A DNA stretch of 64,000 nt, from assembly GCF_019976755.1 (NCBI RefSeq), contig NZ_AP023441.1:1178001-1242000 (forward strand), in the 5' to 3' direction. This document shows positions 44,185 to 54,069 of the stretch, piece by piece. The notes below the pieces were generated by a model, which was given only the letters and a program-made list of their open reading frames with translations, had not been told where the DNA came from and searched no databases. Positions within the stretch are counted from its first letter, which is position 1. Each line of letters starts with the position of its first letter. Source of the DNA: Nostoc sp. MS1 (GTDB lineage: Bacteria; Cyanobacteriota; Cyanobacteriia; Cyanobacteriales; Nostocaceae). The translations under genes and the position numbers were made by a program.

Positions 44185-45534
44185 GTGGAAAAAATCGCCA
44201 TCATCGGATTATCATGCCTCTTTCCCGATGCTAACAATCCTGAACAATTTTGGCAAAATATCACCGAACAGAAAGATTCGACATCATCTGTAACTGTCGA
44301 AGAATTGGGTGTAGATCCCACAATATTTTACGACCCAGTAAAAGGCAAGCCGGAAAAATTTTATTTCCTCAAAGGTGGATTTATTCGCAATTTTAAATTT
44401 GATGCTAGTGAATACAATCTGCCATCAGAATATGTGGAAAGCTTAGATAACACCTTCAAATGGTCACTATACGCCGCTAAACAAGCAATTGTAAATAGTG
44501 GTTATTGGGGAAATAAAGATGTTCTTGCTAAATGTGGAGTAATTTTAGGAACCCTCGCTTTACCTACAAAGCTTTCTAATCAACTCATTGCCCCGATTTA
44601 TCGCCAAACTATCCAACCGGCTGTCGCAGAACTTTTACATAATCAAGATTTTCACTTAGCAGCTTTACCCACAGCTACTAAACCAGCTAGACAAAACGCT
44701 ATGATATGTGGTTTACCAGCCGCGTTAATAGCTAAAGCCTTTTCATTATCAGCTTCTCACTTTTGTATAGATGCGGCTTGTTCTTCGGCTTTCTACTCTA
44801 TCAAGTTAGCGTCTCACTACCTACAGACACGCAAAGCTGATGTGATGTTAGCTGGTGCTATCAGTTGTTCAGATCCTCTATTTTTGCGGATGTTTTTTTC
44901 TGGTATCCAAGGCTATCCAGAAAATGGTATTAGTTCACCTCTAGATAAGTCATCAAGAGGGTTAGTGACATCCGAAGGTATTGGAATGGTAATGTTAAAA
45001 CGTTACAGTGATGCCGTCAGAGATGGGGATAAAATCCTAGCTAAGGTTTGTGGTAATGGACTTTCTAATGATGGTAAAGGTAAGCATTTACTCAGTCCGA
45101 ATACTAAAGGGCAAGTTCTAGCTTTTGAACGTGCTTATCAAGAAGCCCAACTTAGCCCCAAAGCTATCGATTATATGGAGTGTCATGCTACTGGTACTTT
45201 ACTCGGAGATACTACCGAATTGGAATCAATAGAAACCTTTTTTGGAGAACACCAAGCGAAACTGTTGGTGGGTTCAGCTAAAGCAAATGTTGGTCATTTA
45301 TTAGTAGCTGCGGGTATGGTGAGTTTGGCAAAAGTCATTTACAGCATGAATCATAGTGAAATTCCACCCACAATTAATGTAAATGACCCCATAAGTTCAG
45401 AAAATAATGTGATTTCTGAGAAGAATATTGTCCGTACTCAGACAGCATGGACTCAAAAGGATGCAGCTAAATATGCTGCTATGAGTGCTTTTGGTTTTGG
45501 TGGTACAAACTCCCATCTGATTTTAGAAAAATAA
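44185..45534 (+). CDS. hglD: heterocyst glycolipid synthase: stand-alone ketosynthase
   Basis: The 449-residue ketosynthase has Cys199 in 'DAACSSAF', His in 'ECHATGTLLGD' and the second His in 'NVGHLLVAAGM'. All three catalytic residues are therefore present. The start is a GTG preceded by GAGG. It lies 88 bp before hglC, whose KS-like domain has no Cys, so HglD and HglC can be read as the KS and chain-length-factor pair of a PUFA-like synthase. Assignment of the letter D is from memory. Confidence 0.8.
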   Translation: MEKIAIIGLSCLFPDANNPEQFWQNITEQKDSTSSVTVEELGVDPTIFYDPVKGKPEKFYFLKGGFIRNFKFDASEYNLPSEYVESLDNTFKWSLYAAKQAIVNSGYWGNKDVLAKCGVILGTLALPTKLSNQLIAPIYRQTIQPAVAELLHNQDFHLAALPTATKPARQNAMICGLPAALIAKAFSLSASHFCIDAACSSAFYSIKLASHYLQTRKADVMLAGAISCSDPLFLRMFFSGIQGYPENGISSPLDKSSRGLVTSEGIGMVMLKRYSDAVRDGDKILAKVCGNGLSNDGKGKHLLSPNTKGQVLAFERAYQEAQLSPKAIDYMECHATGTLLGDTTELESIETFFGEHQAKLLVGSAKANVGHLLVAAGMVSLAKVIYSMNHSEIPPTINVNDPISSENNVISEKNIVRTQTAWTQKDAAKYAAMSAFGFGGTNSHLILEK

Positions 45535-45622
45535 GTTTGTAGTAAGGGCTTTAGCCCTTGATAAATGAAGGCTAAAGCCTTCTCTGCAAACTTATAAATA
45601 CTGTAACCTTGACAATAGTAAA

Positions 45623-48600
45623 GTGATGTTTGAAACAGAAAATAACAACACAGCAAAAATCGCTATTGTAGGCATGGATGCCTTCTTTGGTGAGTGCAAT
45701 GGCTTAGATGCGTTTGAACGTAGTATTTACGAAGGTAAACAGCATTTTATTTCCCTACCGCCGAAGAGATGGTATGGTATTGACGAGCAGAAAGACTTAT
45801 TGCAAGAGTATGGTTTAGTAGATGGAAAAGCGCCTGTAGGTGCTTATATCAAAGAGTTTGATATAGATACTCTCGCTTATAAGATTCCTCCTAACGAAGT
45901 CGAAAAATTAAATCCTCAACAACTGCTACTACTAACAGTGGCCGATCGCGCCCTGAAAGATGCGAAAATTCCTGAAGGTGGTAATGTTGCAGTAATTATC
46001 GCTACAGAAACAGAGTTATCTGTACACCAACTGCAACAACGCTGGGATTCATCTTGGCAAGTTAAGGATGGTTTGAACGCCGCAGAAATTACCTTAGCGC
46101 CAGAACAAGTTTCGCAACTGGAAAATATCGTTAAAGATAGCGTTCACCATCAAGTAGAGATTGGTGAGTATTTAAGCTATATCGCCAATATTATGGCGAG
46201 TCGCATTTCTTCTTTATGGAATTTCACCGGGCCTTCTTTCACCTTAACGGCTGTGGAAAGTTCTGCATTCAAAGCGTTGGAAGTGGCGCAAATGCTACTG
46301 ATGACCAATGAAGTGGATGCAGTAGTCGTTGGCGCAGTTGACATGGCTGGCGGTGTTGAGAACGTATTATTACGTAGCCAAGACGCTAATGTTAATACTG
46401 GAATTAATACCTTAAGCTACGACCAAAAAGCCAACGGTTGGACACCGGGAGAAGGTGCTGGAGTAGTTGTGCTGAAGCGTCATGATGTGGCAATTGAAAA
46501 TGGCGATCGCATCTATGCCGTAATCGATGCCATCAGTATCGGTCAAGCGCACACAGCAGTAGATGGCCCAAGCATTAACCAAGCCTGTCAACAAGCCTTT
46601 GGGATGGCGGGTGTAGAGCCTGAGCAAGTTAACTATGTGGAAGTTTGCGCCAGTGGCATTCCCCAAGAGGATGAAGCTGAAATTGCTGGTTTAGTGCAAG
46701 CCTACCCATCGGTAGGTTACGGTTTGCACTGTGCGATCGGTAGTGTCAAAGCAAACATAGGTCATACCTTCGTTGCTTCGGGAATTGCCAGCTTAATTAA
46801 AACTGCATTGTGTTTGTATTACAGATATATCCCAGCTACCCCTAACTGGTCTGGTGTGAAGACACCTCAAGCATTTGAAGGTAGTCCTTTCTATGTAGCT
46901 ACAGAATCTAGACCTTGGTTTCTGAGTAAGAATGCTCCCCGACGTATTGCTGCGATTAACGGCTTGGGGTGTGATGGTAGTTATGCTCATGTGATTCTCT
47001 CAGAAGAGACTAATCAACAAGAGCGTCCAAATAAGTATTTGGCACAGATGCCTTTTTATCTGTTCCCTGTAGCTGGTAGTGACAAAGCAAGCTTATTAGA
47101 AGCATTAGACAAGCTACAGAAGAGTATTGGAGAAAGTGCTTGTTTATCCAATAGCGCCAGCCTTGCTTTTAATACTTTTCAACAACAGTCCCAAGCAAGT
47201 TACGCCATATCAATTACCGGACGGAACAAAAAAGAACTCCTCAGAGAAATTGAGTCTGCACGTAAAGGTATTAATGCAGCCTTTGATAAAGGTACAGATT
47301 GGCAGACACCTGTAGGTAGTTATTTCACAGCCAACCCCTTGGGTAAAAAGGGTGAAGTCGCTTACGTTTATCCGGCTGCGGTCAACTCCTATGTAGGTAT
47401 TGGTCGAAATCTTTTCCGCCTCTTCCCCAAACTCCACGATAACCCCTTCGTTAAGAGTATCTACAAACGTGCGGCTGATGTAGAGAGGCTAGTATTTCCC
47501 AGAAGCCTCAATAAACTGACCACCAGACAGCTAGAACAGCTAGAGAAGAAATTACTCAATGATTCTCTAGCCATGTTTGAAGCAGAAATGTTTTGTACCA
47601 GACTCATCACCACAATAATTAGGGATGATTTTCAAGTCCGTCCTAAATATGTGTTTGGGTATAGCTTGGGTGAAACCAGCATGATGGTTGCTCAAGGAGT
47701 TTGGAGTAACTTTTATGAAGGTAGTAACTCCTTCAACTCCTCCGCTTTGTTTGGCGATAGGTTATCTGGTCCGAAAAATGCTGTGCGCGAGTATTGGGGT
47801 TTACCAAAAGCTGCGACGGCTTCAGGGGATAATTTATGGGCTAATTATGTGCTGATGGCTAGTCCTGTACAGGTGCGGGATGCTATTAGAAATGAAACCC
47901 GTGTTTATCTAACACAAATTAATACACCAGAAGAAGTGTTGATTGCTGGTGAACCTGCGGCTTGTCAAAGGGTGATTAAGACTATTGGCTGTAATGCTTT
48001 CCCAGCTCCATTCGACCATGTAATTCATTGCCAAACCATGCGATCGGAGTTTGATGAGTTGGTTAAATTAAATACTTTACCAACACAAAACATTGCTGAT
48101 ACAGTATTCTATTCTGCTGCCGAGTATCAAACTATCAAACTAGAGAGTGAAATTATCGCTCGTAGTATTGCTACTGGGTTATCTCAAGAACTCGACTTCC
48201 CTAAATTAGTTAACCGCGTCTACGACGACGGCGCAAAAATATTTGTCGAAGCTGGTGCTGGTAGTGTTTGCTCTCGCTGGATTGATAAAATCCTTGAAGA
48301 TAAAGAACATATCACCGTATCCCTGAATCGTCGGGGGATGGATGATCATACTTCCTTTGTCAAAGCCTTAGCTAAACTCGTTAGCCATCGCGTAGATGTG
48401 AATTTAGCGCCACTGTACAGTCCCATCACAGAGATAAGCAAGCTAAATAAAGCCATGCTGCGGACTATAACTATGGGTGGTGACTCAATTACTGGCAAAA
48501 TATTGAGTGAAGAAAACCGTAAACTATTTCAAGAAATTGCTGATAGATTCAAAAAAGAACGAACTGAAAAACCTCAGCAAAATATTCCTCTGGCCAGCGA

Positions 48601-49006
48601 TGTTATAGGCATAAATTCGCTTACTGTATCACAGGAAACTAACTTTGAAACTGTACTTCAACAACAACCAAAACCCCAGCCAGTAGAATTTTCTGCGGAA
48701 AATATCATTGAACACGTTTTCCAACCAGAGGAACAATTAAAATCGTCTGAGTTAATTGCAACTACACCAGCAACACCAGAAGATTTTCTCCCATCAATCA
48801 CCAGCGATCGCGAATTTGCAACCATCATTCATATGTTGGAGTTAAATACGGCTCAGTATCAAAAGCTGAATGCAAACCACAAGCAAATTACGCAAAATCA
48901 CACAGCTTTCTTAAAAGCTAGAGAAGATTTTAGTAAGCAGATGAGTGAAATCATTCAATTACAAATGGCTTGTGCTGAAGATTTATTGAATGAGGAAGTG
49001 AAGTAG
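45623..49006 (+). CDS. hglC: heterocyst glycolipid synthase: KS-like chain-length factor plus acyltransferase
   Basis: The 1127-residue protein has a KS-fold domain (about 10-450), in which the active-site Cys is replaced by Glu212 ('TAVESSAFKALEV'), so it cannot condense and is a chain-length-factor-like partner. An acyltransferase-like domain follows (about 560-920), with Ser681 in 'FGYSLGETS'. The rest (930-1127) has 'MGGDSITGKILSEENRKLF' and helical segments. This layout resembles PfaB/PfaC pieces of PUFA synthases. It starts 'MMFETENNNTAKIAIVGMD' or one codon later, 88 bp after hglD. Letter C is from memory. Confidence 0.82.
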   Translation: MMFETENNNTAKIAIVGMDAFFGECNGLDAFERSIYEGKQHFISLPPKRWYGIDEQKDLLQEYGLVDGKAPVGAYIKEFDIDTLAYKIPPNEVEKLNPQQLLLLTVADRALKDAKIPEGGNVAVIIATETELSVHQLQQRWDSSWQVKDGLNAAEITLAPEQVSQLENIVKDSVHHQVEIGEYLSYIANIMASRISSLWNFTGPSFTLTAVESSAFKALEVAQMLLMTNEVDAVVVGAVDMAGGVENVLLRSQDANVNTGINTLSYDQKANGWTPGEGAGVVVLKRHDVAIENGDRIYAVIDAISIGQAHTAVDGPSINQACQQAFGMAGVEPEQVNYVEVCASGIPQEDEAEIAGLVQAYPSVGYGLHCAIGSVKANIGHTFVASGIASLIKTALCLYYRYIPATPNWSGVKTPQAFEGSPFYVATESRPWFLSKNAPRRIAAINGLGCDGSYAHVILSEETNQQERPNKYLAQMPFYLFPVAGSDKASLLEALDKLQKSIGESACLSNSASLAFNTFQQQSQASYAISITGRNKKELLREIESARKGINAAFDKGTDWQTPVGSYFTANPLGKKGEVAYVYPAAVNSYVGIGRNLFRLFPKLHDNPFVKSIYKRAADVERLVFPRSLNKLTTRQLEQLEKKLLNDSLAMFEAEMFCTRLITTIIRDDFQVRPKYVFGYSLGETSMMVAQGVWSNFYEGSNSFNSSALFGDRLSGPKNAVREYWGLPKAATASGDNLWANYVLMASPVQVRDAIRNETRVYLTQINTPEEVLIAGEPAACQRVIKTIGCNAFPAPFDHVIHCQTMRSEFDELVKLNTLPTQNIADTVFYSAAEYQTIKLESEIIARSIATGLSQELDFPKLVNRVYDDGAKIFVEAGAGSVCSRWIDKILEDKEHITVSLNRRGMDDHTSFVKALAKLVSHRVDVNLAPLYSPITEISKLNKAMLRTITMGGDSITGKILSEENRKLFQEIADRFKKERTEKPQQNIPLASDVIGINSLTVSQETNFETVLQQQPKPQPVEFSAENIIEHVFQPEEQLKSSELIATTPATPEDFLPSITSDREFATIIHMLELNTAQYQKLNANHKQITQNHTAFLKAREDFSKQMSEIIQLQMACAEDLLNEEVK

Positions 49007-49116
49007 TTAATTTTCTTTAGGGCGGTAATGGTTAATGGGTAATAGGTAATAGTTTGCTTCCCATTACCCATTACCAATAGTTAGTAATTCATTGCTAATC
49101 GTGCGAGGGAACGACT
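49007..49116. repeat. short tandem repeats between hglC and hglA
   Basis: GGTAATGG and TTAATGGGTAATAGGTAATAG units (49022-49078) with a mirrored TTACCCATTACCAATAG part, able to fold as a hairpin. Confidence 0.6.
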
Positions 49117-50772
49117 GTGACGACTGTTGAAGCGCTGATAAATAAGTATGATAATGGTTTGGGTTGTGCTGCTCAGACTGCATATCAAAATTTAGTTTGG
49201 AAAGGTTCTTTAGACACGATATCTTTTGAACCGACAGCTATAAAAAACAAATTACTCTCTTTAGATCAACCTTGTTACATTGTCAAAGTTGCTGGTAACA
49301 TCGGTGTAACAAATGATGGCTATTTGGCTCCTGCGGAAATTGGTACAACAGGACAAGTAGAGCTTTTAACATCTTTAGCACCTATCAAAATTCAACAGTT
49401 AGGCGATCCTAGTTTTCTCTCATTTTATGGTGTACAGTCTGCCTATATGACTGGAGCAATGGCTGGCGGTATTGCATCGGAAGAAATGATCATTGCTTTA
49501 GGTAAAGAGAAAATTTTAGGTTCCTTTGGCGCAGGTGGTTTACCTCCAGAACGTTTAGAAGCAGCAATTAATCGTATCCAGCAAGCTTTACCTCATAGCC
49601 CCTACGCCTTCAATTTAATTCACAGCCCCAACGAAATGGCGATTGAACGCCGTGCCGTAGATTTGTACCTTAAATATGGGGTAACAACGGTAGAAGCTTC
49701 GGCATTTTTAGATTTAACTGCCAATATTGTTTATTACCGGGTGGCGGGGTTAAGTTTAAATGATGCTAATCAAATTCAAATCAAAAATAAGGTCATTGCA
49801 AAGATTTCTCGCCGGGAAGTTGCGAGTAAATTTATGCAGCCAGCACCAGCAAGAATTATTAAAGAATTGTTGGAAGAAGGCTTAATTACTGAGTTGCAAG
49901 CGAAGTTGGCCGAGAAAGTGCCAATGGCGGATGATATTACTGTAGAAGCTGATTCTGGCGGTCATACAGATAATCGTCCTTTGGTTTGTTTGTTACCTTC
50001 AATTATTGCTTTGCGGGATGAAATTCAAGCTAAATATCATTACTCACAATCTATTAGAGTTGGTGCGGCCGGAGGAATTGCGACACCAGAATCAGCTTTA
50101 GCAGCTTTTATGATGGGTGCTGCTTATGTAGTAACTGGTTCGGTGAATCAATCTTGTGTTGAATCTGGTGCTTGTGAACATACTAAACAGTTATTAGCGC
50201 AAGCGGAAATGGCTGATGTAATTATGGCTCCCGCCGCCGATATGTTTGAAATGGGAGTTAAGTTACAAGTCCTTAAACGCGGTACGATGTTCGCTATGCG
50301 GGCGCAAAAGTTGTATGAATTGTACCGCAGTTATGATTCTATTGAAGCCATTCCTCAAGCCGAAAGAGAGAAATTAGAAAAGCAAGTTTTTCGCAAGACA
50401 ATTGCCGAAGTTTGGGAAGGAACAGCAGCTTATTTATCACAAAAGAATCCTGAGAAATTGGGTAAGGCTGTTAATAATCCTAAGTTGAAAATGGCGTTGA
50501 TTTTCCGTTGGTATTTAGGATTATCTTCCCGTTGGTCTAGTGCTGGGGAAAAAGGTAGAGAAGTTGATTATCAGATTTGGTGTGGCCCAGCAATGGGTGG
50601 TTTTAACGACTGGGTACGTGGTTCTTATTTAGCAGAACCACAAAATCGGCGCGTGGTTGATGTTGCTCATCACATTATGAATGGTGCGGCGTTTTTATAT
50701 CGCATTCAAAGTTTAAAAATTCAAGGGATGCAAATCACTGATTACTACAGCCAATATCAGCCAATTAGGTAA
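49117..50772 (+). CDS. hglA: PfaD-like FMN-dependent enoyl reductase of glycolipid synthesis
   Basis: The 551-residue product is a PfaD-type trans-acting enoyl reductase of the nitronate monooxygenase/2-nitropropane dioxygenase superfamily. Marks are 'GAMAGGIASEEMIIALGKEK' (FMN binding), 'VEADSGGHTDNRPLVCLLPS', the phosphate-binding 'VGAAGGIATPESALAAFMMG' and 'RWYLGLSSRWSSAGEKGREV' near the end, typical of PfaD. It would reduce the enoyl-ACP double bonds to give the saturated alkyl chain. The start is a GTG with GAGGGA upstream. Letter A is from memory. Confidence 0.85.
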   Translation: MTTVEALINKYDNGLGCAAQTAYQNLVWKGSLDTISFEPTAIKNKLLSLDQPCYIVKVAGNIGVTNDGYLAPAEIGTTGQVELLTSLAPIKIQQLGDPSFLSFYGVQSAYMTGAMAGGIASEEMIIALGKEKILGSFGAGGLPPERLEAAINRIQQALPHSPYAFNLIHSPNEMAIERRAVDLYLKYGVTTVEASAFLDLTANIVYYRVAGLSLNDANQIQIKNKVIAKISRREVASKFMQPAPARIIKELLEEGLITELQAKLAEKVPMADDITVEADSGGHTDNRPLVCLLPSIIALRDEIQAKYHYSQSIRVGAAGGIATPESALAAFMMGAAYVVTGSVNQSCVESGACEHTKQLLAQAEMADVIMAPAADMFEMGVKLQVLKRGTMFAMRAQKLYELYRSYDSIEAIPQAEREKLEKQVFRKTIAEVWEGTAAYLSQKNPEKLGKAVNNPKLKMALIFRWYLGLSSRWSSAGEKGREVDYQIWCGPAMGGFNDWVRGSYLAEPQNRRVVDVAHHIMNGAAFLYRIQSLKIQGMQITDYYSQYQPIR

Positions 50773-51017
50773 TAGGTAATAGGTAATGGGTAATAGCAGT
50801 TATTTAGAAGACGCATTTCGACTACGCTCAATGCTCGATTATCTGACTATAAGAGGGTTGAATTTGACTACGCAGTAGTTGAGCGCAGCCGAAACTACTG
50901 TGTAGTCGAAACCCGGTAATCTCAAGTTAGGTTTAATTGACTGCTTCTATTTAATACGCAATGACCAATTACCAATTACCAATTACCAAAATCACTAAAT
51001 AATTTGGAGCTTTCAAA
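50773..51017. repeat. repeats between hglA and hglB
   Basis: Holds TAATAGGTAATAGG tandem units (50770-50795). A dispersed inverted repeat lies at 50815-50905, with TTCGACTACGCTCAA and TTGAGCGCAGCCGAA arms, as seen near 27676. Confidence 0.6.
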
Positions 51018-52538
51018 ATGAGTCTAAAAGAAACTTATAGTGCAGCAGATATTCAAGCTTGGATGATATCTAATCTGGCGGAAATGTTGGGTGTTGATGC
51101 TGATGAAATTGACCCTACTATCAATTTGGAAAGTTATGGTTTAGATTCAGCGCAAGCGATGACGCTGGTTAGCAAACTAGAAAAATTGTTGGGTTTTCAG
51201 CCATCACCTTTATTGTTATGGCACTATCCAACCATCGAATCATTGTCTGGGCGTTTAGCTGAGGAGTTGGAAGAACAATCAGAGTCACAAGATACAGATT
51301 CTAATACTTCTAGCTTAACTACTGATGCGCCTGTTCTGGATTTACAAGCTGAGGTAGTTCTTGACCCGACAATTCATCCTGGTGGCGCTATTCCGGTTGA
51401 TTTTCCTGTCACTCAACCTAAAAAAGTATTGGTAACAGGTGCGACTGGATTTTTAGGCGCTTTCCTAATTCGGGAGTTGCTACAACAAACTCAGGCTGAT
51501 GTTTATTGTTTGGTACGTGCTGCTGATGTTGAAGCAGGTAAAGCTAAACTGCAAAGTAATCTTGAAGGTTATGCAATTTGGCAAGAAGAATACGCATCCA
51601 GAATTATTCCTGTTATCGGTGATTTAGCTGAACCTTTGTTGGGTTTAGGTGCAACAAATTTCCAAACTTTAGCGGCAGAAATTGACACTATTTATCATAG
51701 TGGTGCGTTGCTAAATTATGTTTTCCCTTACTCAGCATTGAAAGCTGCGAATGTATTGGGAACTCAAGAAATATTGAGATTGGCTTGTCAAATTAAAGTC
51801 AAGCCTGTGCATTATGTTTCTAGCGTGGCGGTGTTTGAATCACCTGTTTACGCTGGTAAGGTGGTGAAGGAAGATGATGATTTTAGCCACTGGGAAGGTA
51901 TTTTCTTAGGATATTCTCAAACCAAATGGGTGGCTGAGAAGTTGGTGAAGATTGCGAGCGATCGCGGTTTACCTGTTACCATTCATAGACCACCGTTAAT
52001 TGCCGGAGACAGTCAGACAGGTATCGGTAACACCCACGATTTCATTAACCTCATGGTCAAGGGTTGTCTACAAATGGGCTGCTTCCCCGAAGTGGAATAT
52101 ATGCTAGATATGTCTCCTGTAGATTATGTCAGCAAAGCGATCGTTCATTTATCGATGCAGAAACAATCGCTAGGTAAAGCTTTCCACCTCCAACATCCCG
52201 AACCAGTTTCTTTAAGTGTTCTAGTTGACTGGGTACGTTCCTTTGGGTATCAAATCAAAACCCTCCCCTACGAAGAATGGCAAGCAGAGTTAATTAAAAA
52301 TGCTACTTCTGTAGATAACCCCTTATACACCCTGCGTCCCTTCCTCCTAGAACGCTGGTCTGATGAACAACTCACCATTCCTGATTTATACCTCAAAGCC
52401 AGAAGACCCCACATTAGTTGTCAAGACACCACCAAGGCATTAGCAGGTAGTTCGATTAGCTGTCCACCTATCGACGGCAAATTATTCATGACCTACACAG
52501 CTTATTTGATTCAAACTGGCTTTTTGACTTTGGCGTAG
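51018..52538 (+). CDS. hglB: ACP-thioester reductase releasing the glycolipid chain (HetM/HglB)
   Basis: The 506-residue product has an ACP domain (about 5-90) with phosphopantetheine Ser44 in 'YGLDSAQAM', an acidic linker, then an extended SDR thioester reductase (about 125-490) with 'KVLVTGATGFLGAFLIRELL' and 'VHYVSSVAVFES'. It would accept the full-length chain on its own ACP and release it by NADPH reduction to aldehyde or alcohol. It matches HetM/HglB of PCC 7120 in size and order, directly before hetN. Confidence 0.9.
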   Translation: MSLKETYSAADIQAWMISNLAEMLGVDADEIDPTINLESYGLDSAQAMTLVSKLEKLLGFQPSPLLLWHYPTIESLSGRLAEELEEQSESQDTDSNTSSLTTDAPVLDLQAEVVLDPTIHPGGAIPVDFPVTQPKKVLVTGATGFLGAFLIRELLQQTQADVYCLVRAADVEAGKAKLQSNLEGYAIWQEEYASRIIPVIGDLAEPLLGLGATNFQTLAAEIDTIYHSGALLNYVFPYSALKAANVLGTQEILRLACQIKVKPVHYVSSVAVFESPVYAGKVVKEDDDFSHWEGIFLGYSQTKWVAEKLVKIASDRGLPVTIHRPPLIAGDSQTGIGNTHDFINLMVKGCLQMGCFPEVEYMLDMSPVDYVSKAIVHLSMQKQSLGKAFHLQHPEPVSLSVLVDWVRSFGYQIKTLPYEEWQAELIKNATSVDNPLYTLRPFLLERWSDEQLTIPDLYLKARRPHISCQDTTKALAGSSISCPPIDGKLFMTYTAYLIQTGFLTLA

Positions 52539-53170
52539 GAAGTAGTTGACCAGTTGACAGTTGACAGTTGACAGCGCTTACCAGGGGGATGAGGGAGATG
52601 AGGGGGATAAAAAGGCCAGTTAGGCAAGGCAAGTAAAGAAAGATTCTTTTGTCTTCCTCTACTTCCCCATCTTCCCCCACTCCCTCATCTCCCCTTACTC
52701 CTCCCACTCCCTACTTCCAAAATTTTGATTTCATGCGTCCAACCCGGTTTCATTGAGAAACTGGGTTTTTCCTGTGGCGTGATATTAAATAACGTTTATC
52801 AATAACACTACCCACCTTCAATCAATGCTATAAATGTAATGGAATAAAAGGTTAAATCTCGTTAAACAAACCATTGAATTAAAGCCTGTTCTGCAACAGA
52901 GGCGATCAACACTGTTATGAGTGCATTATGACAACTTTGTGTGGAAGGAGTGCAGTCTACGCGGGTCTATCAGCAAGTGTGATGTGTAGCTGTCTTTATC
53001 GCATTTCGTTGTGAATGGGTGGGTAGTTTGATGATTTGAAAGTATATAGTGCTGAGTGATGAGTGCTGAGAAATTCTGAATGAGCGAATTTTGAATTGAT
53101 TCATCTCCAGTTCCTAATATACTCAATGCGTAAATCCTGCGGCTCAGAGTTCGGAGACTAGCAGGTTATA
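52539..53170. other. hglB-hetN intergenic region
   Basis: Starts with TTGACAG tandem units (52548-52576), continues with a C+T-rich repeat and a terminator at 52741-52770. The remaining 400 bp upstream of hetN shows no frame I can support and must hold the hetN promoter. Confidence 0.55.
52741..52770 (+). terminator. Rho-independent terminator after hglB
   Basis: AACCCGGTTTC and GAAACTGGGTT form an 11-bp stem (one mismatch) with a 5-base loop, followed by TTT. Confidence 0.75.
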
Positions 53171-54034
53171 ATGACAACTCTCACAGGTAAGACAGTGCTT
53201 TTGACCGGGGCTTCGCGCGGTCTGGGTGTCTACATTGCTCGTGCTTTGGCAAAGGAACAGGCAACGGTAGTTTGTGTTTCGCGTTCACGCTCAGGGTTAG
53301 CACAAACCTGTAATGCAGTTGAAGCTGCGGGTGGTAATGCGATCGCAATCCCTTTTGATGTGAGCAACATATCACAATTATCAGGTCTTGCCCAGCAGGC
53401 TCAAGATATTGTCGGCCCTATTGATGTCTTGATTAACAATGCTGGCATAGAAATTAACTCAGCTTTTGCAAATTACTCTCTAGCGGAAATTCAATCAATC
53501 TTCAACACTAATCTATTAGCTGCTATGGAATTAACACGCTTTTTGCTACCCAATATGATGGAGCGGGGTAGTGGTCGAATTGTTAATATTGCTTCTCTAG
53601 CTGGTAAAAAGGGAGTTGCTTTTAATAGCGTTTACTCGGCTAGCAAAGCAGGTTTGATTATGTGGACTGATGCACTGCGTCAGGAATTAGTTGGTACTGG
53701 GGTTCAGGCTGCGGTGGTTTGCCCTGGCTATATTTCCCAAACTGGTATGACTGTTGATACCCGTGTAGCTGCACCCAAACTGGCAGGGATTTCTACACCA
53801 CAGAGTGTAGCCAATGCTATTGTACGCGCTATCAAGTACAACACGGCAGAAGTTATTGTTAATGAAAACCCCATCATGGAAAGTTTGACAAGACTGATGT
53901 TGTCTTTAGGGCAACTTGCTCCTACTTCAGTTGATACAATTTATCGATGGTTGGGTGTAGTTAAATTCAACCAAAAACGTGCAGAAAATAGAGCCAAAGA
54001 AAGCTGTGTAGCTGTCGGCTCTCATCAAGCATGA
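53171..54034 (+). CDS. hetN: HetN: SDR ketoreductase that controls heterocyst pattern
   Basis: The 287-residue classical SDR has 'LLTGASRGLGVYIARALA' for NADPH, 'INNAGIEIN' and the catalytic 'NSVYSASKAGL' (YxxxK). Residues 131-136 are ERGSGR, the hexapeptide found in HetN and containing the PatS pentapeptide RGSGR, which blocks HetR-dependent differentiation. In PCC 7120 HetN maintains the heterocyst pattern after it forms. Location after hglB and convergent with hetI matches the known locus. The ATG has no strong ribosome-binding site. Confidence 0.93.
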   Translation: MTTLTGKTVLLTGASRGLGVYIARALAKEQATVVCVSRSRSGLAQTCNAVEAAGGNAIAIPFDVSNISQLSGLAQQAQDIVGPIDVLINNAGIEINSAFANYSLAEIQSIFNTNLLAAMELTRFLLPNMMERGSGRIVNIASLAGKKGVAFNSVYSASKAGLIMWTDALRQELVGTGVQAAVVCPGYISQTGMTVDTRVAAPKLAGISTPQSVANAIVRAIKYNTAEVIVNENPIMESLTRLMLSLGQLAPTSVDTIYRWLGVVKFNQKRAENRAKESCVAVGSHQA

Positions 54035-54069
54035 TACCGCCGTTGCTTAGGGAATGAGGCATTGACAAA

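Noticed and set aside
52926..53126. 66-codon minus-strand frame in the hetN promoter region
   Set aside because: No motif, no ribosome-binding site, and it lies in the region expected to control hetN.
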